Shown here one piece after another: positions 19,910-30,783 of a stretch of 64,000 bases of DNA. The notes under the pieces are model-generated. The model was not told where the DNA came from and ran no database searches. It was given only the letters and a program-made list of their open reading frames with translations. Within the stretch, counting starts at the first letter, position 1, and each line of letters opens with the position of its first letter. The translations under genes and the position numbers were made by a program. This DNA comes from Apostichopus japonicus (Eukaryota > Echinodermata > Holothuroidea > Aspidochirotida > Stichopodidae), in assembly GCF_037975245.1 (NCBI RefSeq), contig NC_092576.1, positions 28,002,111-28,066,110 on the forward strand, written 5' to 3'.

Positions 19910-22549
19910 ATATTGGTGGGGGAGTTTTACTGTATGTTAGGGATGACATTGTAAGTGTAGAGAAATCTCAGTTGCAAGGGTCTTTTGTAAATTCTGTCTG
20001 GTGCGAGTTTTCCACAGACAACTCCAGAGGTCCAGTGATGTTATCGTTGTTGGTGTTGTTTACCGTTCTCCTAACAGCAGCGATGACAATGATGTCTTGC
20101 TGTTTGATACAATTTGAATAATTAATTTTCCTGACATTAATTGGATAGATGGATCCAGTAGTAGGAAGGGTAGTTACTTTCTAGATGTTGTGTAAGATTG
20201 CTTTTTACATCAACATGTTACTTTCCCTGCTAGGGGGGATAACATCCTGGATCATGTTTTGAGTTCTGATCCAAGCAACGTTGTTGATTTGACGTGTCTA
20301 GGAAAACTAGGATCTAGTGATCATGATATACTAGCTTTTGATGTTGTTTGCAAAGTCGTAAATTCTGTTAGCAAGGAAAAAGTCCCTGATTTTGCGAGAT
20401 CAGATACAGAGGCAATTGAAACTTTACTAAAGGGTACAGATTGGATTAATTTGTTTAGAGATATGAGTGCTTCTCAGTCTTGGATTTGTTTAGCTGATAA
20501 ATTAAAGGTCATTATGAAAAATCATGTTCCGTGGAAGAATCGTCGTCGTAAAAGCAGTATGCCTCACTGGATGAATAAGTAAGTTAGATGTGCAATTAGG
20601 CAAGAACGAAGAATGTGGAAGTTGTTAAGGAGGACTAAATCTGAATCTCTTTTGGCCAAGTTTAAAATTCATCAGCTGAAGATAGATTGCTTAGTCTCTG
20701 ATGCAAAATTGAATTTCGAAAATAGCATTGCCCTAAAAATTAAGGATAACCCAAAGGCCTTCTTTTCTTATGTCAGGTCAAAGCAGAAAGTTAAAGATGC
20801 AATTGTTTCTCTTCGGGCACCACAGGCTGATAATACACTTACTGATAGTCAGGATCTTGCAGATCTTTTGAACAACTATTTTGTGTTGGTTTTTACAAGG
20901 GAAGATATGAGTAGTATTCCAGATTTTCAGGGGGCAGTGATAGGCCTAAACTGGATACGGTCTTATTTTCGAATGAGGTTGTCTTAAAGGAGCTGCTTCG
21001 TCTAAAGCTTCTGGACCGGATGCAATCCATCTATATTTGTTGAAGACTTTTGCACACCATTTCTGTTTTCCACTCTCATTGGCTTTTAGTAAATTTATGA
21101 ATGAAGGTTATGTTCCTAAGGACTGGAGATGTGCTAATATTACCCCAATTTTCAAGAAGGGTGATAAGTCTAAGCCCTGTAATTATAGGCCTGTTAGTCT
21201 CACTAGTGTTGTTTGTAAGGTCATGGAGTCTATTGTTAAAAAGTCTATGGTCTGTCACTTCAGCAGTCAGTCTTTGATCAGAGAGTCTCAGCATGGTTTT
21301 TGTCAAAAAAGGTCTTGACTCACTAATATCCTTGAGTTTATGGGAGATGTAACAAGCTCACTAAATAGGCAGAAGTATGTAGATGTTGTGTTCCTGGATT
21401 TCCAGAAGGCCTTTGATAAAGTTCCCCACCGGCGTCTTTTACGTAGGCTGAAGAGTATGGGTGTCAATGGGAATTTACTGTCTTGGATCGAGAATTGGCT
21501 TGGTAATATGAAACAGAGGGTGGTAATTAAAGGCTGTGCTTCTTCTTGGCAGGACGTTACTAGTGGGGTTCCACAAGGGTCTGTATTAGGTCCCTTGTTG
21601 TTTGTTGCCGATATAAATGACAGCGACGGAGATATTTTGTGTACAGCTAAGAAGTTTGCTGATGACACCAAATTGTATTCTGAGGTCTCTTCGAAAAGCG
21701 ATTCTGAGAAGTTTCAAACGGATTTGGACAAGGTTTTTTCCTGGTCTCAGGGGTGGCAAATGCTTTTTAATATTAATAAATGCAAGGTAATGCACATTGG
21801 TAGTAGTAACTAAAAGTTTACATACAATCTTAATGGTTACAGGAGGTCTCTGTTGAAAGAGATCTAGGTATCTACATTGACTCATCTCTGAAACCTTCTA
21901 AACATTGTCTTGAAGCTGCTAGAAGAGGTAATAGGGTTTTAGGTATGATCAAGAGGAACTTCAGTTTTCTGAAAGATGACATCGTAGTTAGGGTTTATAA
22001 GCAGTTGGTTAGGCCTCATCTGGAGTATGCTGTGCAGGCTTGGAACCCATAAGCCAAGGATAAGGAAGTACTTGAAAAGGTCCAGAGGAGGGCTACTAGG
22101 ATGATTAGTTCCTTAAAGAGTGTTCCTTATAATAGGCGGTTACAACTGTTGAATCTCACCACACTGGAGCTTAGGAGGTTACGTGGAGGTTTGATCCAGG
22201 TTTTCAAGATTGTGTATGGTTTCGACAATTTATCCTTTACCGACTTTTTCATGTTTGCTAACAGTAGTTGTACTAGAGGTCATTGTCTTAAACTCCAAAA
22301 GTCACATAGTAGGATTAATATTCGGCATAACTTTTTTCTAATAGGGGTGTGAATGAGTGTAATGGTTTGCCTGAGAAAGATGTGCTTGCAAGTAGTGTCA
22401 ATGGGTTTAAGAATGCTTTGCACAAGCACTTTAAGCATTGTAATTGGGTCTGAGTGTTTGTGTCTTCAGTTTTTTCTCTTTCTATAGGGTCCTTGATGGG
22501 GACTTAAGTGTCCCTCCTGATCCTTCTTTTCTACCAAACTAGACTAAAC
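19910..22549 (+). pseudogene. CR1-like non-LTR retrotransposon, 5'-truncated and broken, copy 1
   Basis: The plus strand encodes the end of an APE-type endonuclease (GGGVLLYVRDD, VGVVYRSPNS, FPDINW, GSSDHDILAFDV) and then an RT. RT blocks are WRCANITPIFKKGDK, NYRPVSLTSVVCKVMES, FLDFQKAFDKVPH, SGVPQGSVLGPLLF and KFADDTKLY (catalytic FADD), followed by a thumb and C-terminus to about 22450. In-frame stops lie near 20190 and 20582 and at 21316-21318 (a KRS*LTN site), and frames change near 20985 and 21815. Its 3' tail (ACTAGACTAAACTA) adjoins the minisatellite, so it landed inside that array. The lesions are shared with copy 2. Confidence 0.88.
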
Positions 22550-24215
22550 TAATATATCAACACTATATAATATATCAACACTATAACAATATGATGCATC
22601 AACACTATATAGTACAATATATCAACACTTTAACAATATGTTATATGAACACTGTAACAATATAATATATCAACACTATATAACACAATATATCAACACT
22701 ATATCATATCATATATAAACACTTTATAATATAATATATCAAAACTATAACGATATAATATAGCAGCACTATACAACATAATATATCAACACTATTAAAT
22801 AGAACATATCAACACTGTATAATATATAATATAAACACTATATAATATAATATATCAAAATTATATCAATGTGATATATCAACATGATAGTAATATAATA
22901 TATCAACACTATATCACTTTACTATATCAACAATAAAACAATATAATATAGCAGCACTTTACAACATAATATATCAACACTATACAATAGAACATATCAA
23001 CACTATATAATATATAATATCAACACCATATAATATAATATATTAACATAGTATCAGTATAATATATTAACATGATAGCAATATAATATATCAACACTAT
23101 AAAATATAATATACCAACACTATATAATATAATATATTAACAGTTAATAATATAATATATCAACACTATCCAATATAATATATCAACAATATACCATATA
23201 TCAACATTATAACAATATAATATATCAACACTATATAATAAATTATATCAACACTACATAATATACTATACCAACACTAATCAATACAATATATCAACAC
23301 TATCCAATATAATATATCAACAATATACCATATATCAACATTATAACAATAATATATCAACACTATATAATAAATTATATCAACACTACATAATATACTA
23401 TACCAACACTAATCAATACAATATATCAACACTATAGCAATATACACTATTAACACTATAATAATATAATATATCAAAACTATATCATCTAACATATCAA
23501 CACTATGTAATATAATATATCAAAAATTATAATATAAAATATCAACACTATAACACTATACTATATTAACACTACAATAATATTATATATCAACACTATA
23601 CAAAATAATATATCAACAATATAAAATATAGTATATCAGCACTACATAATATAATATATCAACATATTATCAATAAAATATATCAAAACTCTACAATATA
23701 TCAACACTATATCGATATAATATATCAACACTATAACGATATGATATATCAACACTATATAATATAATATAAATACACTATAACAATATACTCTATCAAC
23801 ACTATAACAATATAATATATCAACACGATATCATATAATATATAAACACTATGTAATGAAATATATCAACACTTACAATGTACTATATCAACACAATAAC
23901 AATTCAATATGTCAACACTATATAATATAATATATCAACACAATATAATACAATATATCAACACTAACAATATGTTATATCAACACTATAACGATGTAAT
24001 ATATCAACACGATATCATATAATATATAAACACTATGTAATACAATATATCAACACTAAAAATGTACTATATTAACACAATAACAATACAATATATCATC
24101 ACTATATAATATAATATATCATCATTATATAATACAATATGTCAACACTAACAATATATTATATCTACACTATAACAATATCATATATCAACACTCTACC
24201 ATAGGATTGAATAAT
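22550..24215 (+). repeat. TATATCAACACTAT minisatellite, right part, copy 1b
   Basis: About 80 degenerate units of about 20 bases end 40 bases from the LRR stop codon. Larger internal duplications are visible; for example, a block of about 130 bases from about 23160 recurs from about 23290. Confidence 0.95.
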
Positions 24216-24255
24216 AAATGTAATAATAACACAAGTTTAAGAGATATTTTCTTTT

Positions 24256-25680
24256 TCACTGTGTAATACAATGCAAGACAGTAATAGCAATGACACTAAC
24301 AACAAAACACAACATTAGTGTTGTTATTATTTGAAAGTCTAGGATGTGGGAATGTTCGGCAAACGTCTGAGTCGTCAAGACTACGGGTGTGACCAGAACT
24401 GTAGTGCTTGCACAGTGGCTAGAAGGCCAGTCCATGAAATCAGTACCTCGATATTCGATTGGGTCATAACATAACATTCCGTATGTAAAATACCCGGTAT
24501 TCGTTAACCATTTATTAAGGAATATTAACTCGCAATCACAATACCAAGGATTATATCTCAAGTCAATACCAAAATCACTCAATGAATCCAGAATTCCGTC
24601 AGGTAATGATGTCAAGTTATTTGTCGATATGTCGAGAAAATCCAAACGGTTTAATCCATGGAGTGACGAGACATCCAACCATCTGATCAAATTATCGGAC
24701 AGGTGAATCGCAGTCAATTCGTTATTGTTGATGAAAGCATTGGCAGGGATATGGCTAATTTTGTTTTTAAACAACTTCAAAACATGTAGCTTCGGCAGTT
24801 GCTTGAATAATTCCACAGGAATTTGACGTAATTCATTGTTAGCTAAATTCAAATATTCTAGATTATGAGTTTCGTTCCCAAATATGAAACCATCAACCTG
24901 ATTTATGCCGTTATTTGACAGAATTAGATCTTGTAGATTCTTCAGACTACAGAGAGAATAATTTTGTAAACGTTTAAGTCTATTTGAGCTCAACGATACC
25001 AACTCTAGGAGACTGGGAAAGGTACAATCGTTGTGTACTATTAACTTCGATAAGAAATTGCCGTCCAGATGCACTTTGCGGTAATTAACAAGTTCCAACA
25101 GAGCAAAACGCTCCAGACGATTATTATTTAGATCTATTGAGGCTAAATGTTGTAATCCTATGAACGCACCGGGTGAGATGGTGTGTATTTGGTTGTCGAA
25201 TAAGTACAAGTCGGATAGGTTTCGGTTGTTCTGAAAAGATGATGATGGCACGGAATCGATTTGGTTCCTATTTAAGACAACAGTCTCAAGGTAGGACAGA
25301 GTTTGCAGTAATTCGATTGGAATCCTCGTTAGGTTGTTGCCTGCCAGTTTCAGATACGTAATGTATGAATTGTTTCCAACCAACGATTCAGTTACAGTCA
25401 GTATTTGGTTGTCACTCAGGTCCAAATGGTACAAGTTAGGGCAAAAAGGAAGGACAATTTGTCCGGTCTGCAAACGTGGAAGGTCGGTGTTCGTAAATTT
25501 AATCGCCGTCAGCCATGAGATAGAATGTTGTATCGGAAAGTTAGGCACTGTACCACTGTCACCGTCACAGATGACGGCAGTGTAACCGCAATTGCAATAT
25601 TGCGGACAATTATTGCTTGCCTGCACAATCACCAGGTTGATGCAAATCATATAATACCAAGTCAAATTGACATTATACAT
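24256..25680 (-). CDS. VLR-like leucine-rich-repeat surface receptor, 474 aa, copy 1b
   Basis: This is a complete single-exon frame starting at ATG (MYNVNLTWYY). Residues 1-21 form a signal peptide ending near IVQA. An LRRNT with CPQYCNCG (about 24-50) follows, then about 13 LRRs of 23-25 residues (LxxLxLxxNxL pattern, for example YLKLAGNNLTRIP). The LRRCT runs from NPWYCDC to SSHC (about 388-435). A Thr-rich stem and a hydrophobic segment (about 448-469) leave only about five residues. There is no TIR, kinase or other signalling domain. It would sit at the cell surface as a transmembrane or GPI-linked recognition protein. The layout recalls VLR-like proteins and LRR-only receptors of invertebrates. 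Its ligand and any immune role are inference. The paralogue at 9622-11055 has a stop codon; the duplicate at 54654-56078 appears identical. Confidence 0.9.
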   Translation of the reverse strand: MYNVNLTWYYMICINLVIVQASNNCPQYCNCGYTAVICDGDSGTVPNFPIQHSISWLTAIKFTNTDLPRLQTGQIVLPFCPNLYHLDLSDNQILTVTESLVGNNSYITYLKLAGNNLTRIPIELLQTLSYLETVVLNRNQIDSVPSSSFQNNRNLSDLYLFDNQIHTISPGAFIGLQHLASIDLNNNRLERFALLELVNYRKVHLDGNFLSKLIVHNDCTFPSLLELVSLSSNRLKRLQNYSLCSLKNLQDLILSNNGINQVDGFIFGNETHNLEYLNLANNELRQIPVELFKQLPKLHVLKLFKNKISHIPANAFINNNELTAIHLSDNLIRWLDVSSLHGLNRLDFLDISTNNLTSLPDGILDSLSDFGIDLRYNPWYCDCELIFLNKWLTNTGYFTYGMLCYDPIEYRGTDFMDWPSSHCASTTVLVTPVVLTTQTFAEHSHILDFQIITTLMLCFVVSVIAITVLHCITQ

Positions 25681-26344
25681 TGTAATAATTAACTGTCTTA
25701 GTCTTGTATTTCAAAAGGATGATTTCCAGTTTTTGAAGAATTCTGCCGAAACAATATATAAAAAAAAATGGATTATAAACGTTTGAAGACTATTCAATGG
25801 GTGGCATATGTTAGTTAAAATATTTAACACGGGAAACGGCGGAACACATATTGAGTTAGGGATGGGCGGGTTAGGGGAGGGTGGGGCTGGGGGGGGGGAG
25901 GGTAGGTGGGGTGAGAACAAGATTTCTCGAACTTTGTCCTCTGAGAAATCAAAAGCGAACTTGAGTCCTAATGACAGTGGGCTAGGTAGGAAGCTATCAA
26001 AATGTGTGATAGGGGAGGGGACGGAAGGGAGAAAGAAACCGATGCGGGCCAGTTTGGTTATCTCCCCCCCCCCCCCACCAATTTTTTTAAACTTTTCCCT
26101 TTTTCCCTTTTATTTCTCGAAAATGTGACATTTATTCTCGACATTTCAAACTGTCGACTATTTTATTTTTCAAACTTTCCTCGTTCATCATCCAACTTTC
26201 GACTTTTTATTCTGAAGATTTCGACGATACTTTATTGAAAGATTCAACTCGTTACTCAATATTAAGAAAATTGTTCATAAAACTATCGACATTTTGCTCA
26301 AGTTATTGGTATCTTACATATTAACAGAGTGTAATATGTGAAAT
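25681..26344. other. LRR upstream region, copy 1b
   Basis: This is homologous to 11056-11685 upstream of the LRR pseudogene, then jumps to sequence matching 15885 onward, so several hundred bases are missing by comparison. It holds a G-tract cluster at 25859-25912, a C-run at about 26065-26078 and TTCTCGAC/TTTCGAC-rich DNA. No core promoter could be assigned. Confidence 0.5.
25859..25912 (+). other. G-tract cluster upstream of intact LRR gene (potential G-quadruplex), copy 1b
   Basis: Runs of three to nine G occur about 180-230 bases upstream of the LRR ATG. The equivalent cluster in copy 2 has a longer G run. Secondary structure is possible; function is not shown. Confidence 0.5.
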
Positions 26345-26603
26345 GTTATCAAAATTAATAATAATAATAATAAATAAGTTCTTAATATATCACCAAATAC
26401 CAAAATGCCTCTAGGCGCTTTACAAACCTAAAACAAATAGAAACAAAAAGACAGAGAAATCAAAGGAATAAAAAGTCTAGAAAACACATAAACGAAAATT
26501 AAACAGTATGTTAAATACGAACACAAAAATCTTAAAACACGAGAAGACTATAGAACGGACCAAAACCTATAAAAAACAAAACAAAGGATAAGCACATAAA
26601 ATA

Positions 26604-26628
26604 GATTTATATAAATTTTATATAAATC
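26604..26628. repeat. Short palindrome (11-base arms), copy 1
   Basis: GATTTATATAA and TTATATAAATC are separated by ATT. It directly precedes a much longer perfect palindrome, so two hairpins lie side by side near the 3' end of RT-3. Confidence 0.85.
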
Positions 26629-26680
26629 GTGGTTTTATCTAGACTGTTACTTTTAAAGTAACAGTCTAGATAAAACCACG
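26628..26680. repeat. Perfect 53-bp palindrome (26-base arms, 1-base spacer), copy 1
   Basis: The left arm starts CGTGGTTTTATCTAGACTG and the right arm is its exact reverse complement, with a single T between. It lies in the 3' untranslated part of the RT-3 element and is conserved without change in copy 2 (57027-57079). It may be an inverted duplication formed on insertion or a structured 3' RNA element. Confidence 0.95.
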
Positions 26681-27779
26681 AGTATATAAAAGTGACAAAA
26701 TCACGTAGAGAAACTAAAAAGATGTGTTTTTAAAATTTTCTTAAATATGGCGAGATTTGGCAGTCTTTATATCGTGTGGTAGGTCGTTCCAAAGCTTCGG
26801 TGCAGCGACCGAAAAAGCGCGATCTCCGTAGTTCTTGGTTGAGACGGTTTTCGGGACCACGAGGAGTGCCTGCGATGCTGAACTGAGCGAGCGTCCCGGG
26901 GTGTAAGCAGCGAGAAGATCTCTGATGTAACCAGGAGAAAGACCGTTGAGTGACTTGTAAGTAAGCATTAGAAATTTAAACACAATGCGGTCCTTCACTG
27001 GAAGCCAATGGAACTCGTTCTTTCTCAAGGCATTTATGTTAACATCCCTACCACTTACACCCAGGACAACTCGAGCGGCACTATTCTGCACGCGTTGTAG
27101 CTTGACAATGGCAGAATTTGGTAGGCCACAGAGAAGACTGTTATAGGCATCGAGATGAGATGTTACGAAGGCGTGTACAAGTCGTTCAGCAGTCGGCCGA
27201 TCTATATATTTCCTTAAACGACCATTCTTTCATATCCCAAGACTTGCAGAGAGACACACTTTGTTTACATGCGATTGAAGCGAAATGTGTCGGTCCATCA
27301 ACGCACCGAGATTCCGTGCTTCCAGAGCAACATCAACTTTCGTGTCACCAACTTGAATAGTGGAGATATGAGACGGATTCTTTATAAAACGCGAGGAAAA
27401 GTGAAGAACCTACGTCTTGGTGTCGTTCAGCATTAACTTGATGTCTTCATGTCGATGAAGTTGATCCCCTCGAGCCTCAGCAGGATTAAGCACAAGGTAC
27501 AGTTGGGTATCTTCTGCATACATCATTGTCTGAACGCCGCGAGCCTCCATCAGATCCTCGAGTGGTGATACATAGACAGTGAACATGAAAGGTCCTGCAA
27601 CGGAACCTTGGGGCACAGAGCAATCCATGAGATATGTTTCTGATACACTGTTACCAATGGCAACCATTTGCCGACGACCGCAGAGATAACTCTCACACCA
27701 CGACAGAGCGTCGGCACGTAGTCCGTAGCGATCCAAAAATTAGATATATCTATGTATCGAATCACTGTTCAATGTAATG

Positions 27780-27791
27780 TATCAGGCGTAT

Positions 27792-27844
<53 letters not shown>

Positions 27845-27872
27845 CATACACATGTATATATATATATATAAT
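27780..27872. repeat. CA/TA microsatellite, copy 1
   Basis: This is a compound ACAC then TATA tract between RT-3 and RT-2. Composition and flank match the tract at 15961. Confidence 0.9.
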
Positions 27873-29384
27873 AATTAGATATGCATTTATATAGCGCTAA
27901 TTTTGTACAAAACATTCAAAAGCGTTCAACAAGGAAAAAGCCAACCAGTCGGGTCAATCAAAATAAGCAAGCCTAAACAGCTACGTTTTTATCTTTATCT
28001 TGAAAGCATCCAGGGTCAAGGAGTCAATACACATCAATTCCACTGAAGTGAATTCCACAACCGAGGTCCTTTGTAGGCAAAAGCCCTATTGCCTAACGTA
28101 TTATGATTGATACGAGGAACATGCAGGGTGATTTGAGAATGTGAGCGCAAAGAGTAAGAACTAGACTTCACCAAGATCATATCACATAAATACTTAGGTG
28201 CATGACCTTTAAAACATTTAAATACTTGCAAGATTAGTTTAAATTCAATGCGTTGCTGTACAGGTAACCAATGAAGAGATTGTAAAGTAAAAGTAATGTG
28301 ACAAAATTTAGGAAGAGCGTAAATCAACCGAGCCGCTCCATTAAGTACCATTTGAACTCTTCGAAGCTTATAATGGCAGGTAAACCAATCATGAGTGCAT
28401 TACAATAGTCAATATGACTAATTACAAAAGCATTAATAAGAGTTTTAGTGCAATCATTATCTAGGAATTTTCTGATATGACGAATATTATAGAGTCCATG
28501 GTATGCCCTATAGCAAACTTTTCCAATATGAATGTCCATTGACATGTTGCTGTCAAGATGAACCCCAAGATTTTTGCACTGTTACATGGCTTAATATCCA
28601 CGTTACTTACTTTTATCATCTGAACCCGAGTCTTAGCAACTTGTTGACGAGTACCAATTAAAAGAAATTCAGTCTTGGAATCATTGATCATTAGCCTATT
28701 GCTGATCATCCAATGTCTTATTTCGAATATAAGTGATTGCATTGTCAGAACAGCCCGTTCCTCAGATAACAGAGAACCAGCATTGAAAGATCAATATAAC
28801 TGTGTATCATCAGCATAACTATGTGCGTTAGGAAGGTGTTTAGAGACAATGGCAAACAACTGAGAAACATAACAAAGAAAAAGAATAGGACCGAGACAGC
28901 TGACCTGGGGTACACCACAATTCAAAGAAAAATCTTTCGATGAGATATTTTCTATAGATACATGCTGTTTTCTGAAAGACAGATAATTGCCAATCCATTT
29001 TTATGCATTATTAACAATATCAAATTGGATACGCAACATGTTCACATGAATATCATGGTTAACAGTATCGAACGCTGCACTCAAATCCAACAGGATTAAA
29101 AGAGTGCATTGTTGTTGGTCCATATTCATTAATATATCACTATGTATTTTCATAAGAGCAGTTTCTGTAGAGAAATGTTGCCTGTATGCAGATTGACAAT
29201 CAGGAAAAGGAGCATGTAATGAACAATGTGAGACAAACTCATTAACTACAGCTCGTTCAACTAACTTGGAAGCATAGCTCAAATTACTAATTGGTCTATT
29301 ACTAGAATAGATAGGGTCCAAACCTGCTTTCTTTAACAATGACTAACGGTAGCAATCTTCCATTTATCAGGAACATTACCAACA
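27873..29384 (-). pseudogene. L2/CR1-like non-LTR retrotransposon fragment (RT-2), copy 1
   Basis: The minus strand encodes RT blocks RPISNLSYASKLVERAVV, SAYRQHFSTETALMKI and LLDLSAAFDTVNHD. Then come PQVSCLGPILF, SYADDTQLY and a thumb with SLHWLPVQQRIEFKLIL, ending RLWNSLQWN. The PQG of the family is PQV here but PQG in copy 2. Two extra bases near 28372 and a lost base near 28570 break the thumb frame, which is open in copy 2. The upstream end stops at about 29384, where about 1.2 kb present in copy 2 is missing. The 3' end holds the hairpin-forming TATAGCGC...AGCG sequence typical of this group. Confidence 0.85.
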
Positions 29385-29395
29385 CATTAGTAACA

Positions 29396-30759
29396 CATGA
29401 TAAATCCCAGAACATCAGAACAGTTAAGCATTTTTTGTTGTTGAAAAACTGGCGTGACTGCCGAATTGATTTACTTGATTAATGCGATCCACTTTAATTA
29501 ACGTAATGCAATATTACTAACAATTAAGATTAGATTATGAGAAAATAATGCAAACCTGTCATTTCCGAAACCACTCCTGAGCCTATCTATCACCATAACA
29601 ACGAAAACTAAAGACGACAAGAATAATAACAACATCAAGCATAGAAGTATAAAACTTAAGAAATACTTACTTTATAAAGAAAATCTTCTCGAGATAGGCT
29701 TTAAGGATAACCCTCTAGATCCATTGATCGGAAGCTTGAGGCGAATATAGTACATATACCTTATTATTTCTAAGCCTTTCAACTGTACTTTAATTAACCA
29801 GATAGTGCCAAGACTGTCTAAGGCAGAATTTTGAACTGACAAAGAAATATCATTTGGTATAGTACAACCAACAACAAAATGACATAACCAACTTATTTTT
29901 TCGCACAATTAGAATGTCCAATATCACCTAGTTTGTTAATTTATTTGTATCTCTGCCAGCTGCTCTATGTATCACGGGAAGAAATTATATATAATAGTGA
30001 CACGGCTGATATGCTCACAGTCAGGAAGCATTGACAATATTTCTGTTTGAAGTGATTTGCTTTGCGTTGAACTTCCCTCGAGCGATTCGTCTCAAATGAG
30101 TTCTCTTCATAGGCTATGAAACCGTGTTACTAAATTGCAAACTGCTAAAAAGCTATTTTGACTTGCTAAATAGTTGAGAAAGAAGTAGCAGGGATATTAG
30201 TTAATCCTCTCTCGTTTTAGTCATGCAACTGACAGGAAGTTTCCGTTGCCATTAGAACGGTTATAATTTAGAGAACGGGGACTTAAAGTCTCAAAGAAAG
30301 GAACTAAGCGATATAAGTGGCTAAACATACCTTAAAGGTGTCGGGAATATTTCAGCTGTGTGAACATAGATATTAGAAAAGGAGGCTGCTATTGCAAACT
30401 TTCCAATCATAGCAAAAGTTGCCCGGACTGGTCCAAATGCTGTATGTAGACGAGAGAAAGTTAAAGCAGTATTAAAGTGATCTATACTTTGTATTTATGT
30501 AAATATGTATCCGAATATGTGAGATCATGAACTATATACGACAGTATGTTTTTCCATGAAATAGTTTAACAATGAAGTCTATAAATTAAGGACTGAGCTT
30601 CAATGTTGGGTTTTATTTATTTTATATTCTCGACGAAGGTCACGACTCGTGAATTTCAAGGTTCCGTTCAAGTGTAAATTTCTTGGGTGGTAATCAAATT
30701 GAGTAGAGCGGATGAAGTACCAACTTTGCTTTGTTTAGTGGTGTAAGTGAAACCAGTGT
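29396..30759 (-). pseudogene. SLC22 3'-region relic lacking the terminal exon, copy 1 right end
   Basis: This is collinear with the SLC22 3' flank and middle-exon region at 60985-61748 and 62613-63175. The terminal-exon block is absent, and the join GAGAAAGAAGTAGC is at about 30180. It ends in a TA tract at 30757-30783, which is the right edge of duplicate copy 1. Unlike the relic at 17641, its middle exon is intact (30331-30439). Confidence 0.8.
30331..30439 (-). pseudogene. SLC22 middle exon, intact with splice sites, in relic
   Basis: This is a 109-bp minus-strand exon with acceptor ...CATACAG and donor GTATGT, the same phases as the exon at 62762-62870 and no stop. It reads FGPVRATFAMIGKFAIAASF and then SNIYVHTAEIFPTPL. 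No other SLC22 exon lies beside it in the expected positions, so it is an orphan exon, although it keeps everything needed to be spliced. Confidence 0.8.
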
Positions 30760-30783
30760 ATATATATATATATATATATATAT

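Larger units (their letters stand above)
26345..27743 (-). pseudogene. L2/CR1-like non-LTR retrotransposon fragment (RT-3), copy 1
   Basis: The minus strand encodes RT from GLRADALSWCESYL through CSVPQGSVAGPFMF and MMYAEDTQLYL, to a thumb with FHWLPVKDRIVFKFL and a C-terminal KLWNDLPHDIKTAKS. The catalytic motif reads YAED in place of YADD, and about 30 bases near 27445 are missing compared with copy 2. It has a 3' (TAA)n tail at 26352-26373 and a likely target duplication AAAATTA at both ends (about 26345-26351 and 27739-27745). It is inserted into a host sequence that is uninterrupted near 15908. Confidence 0.85.
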
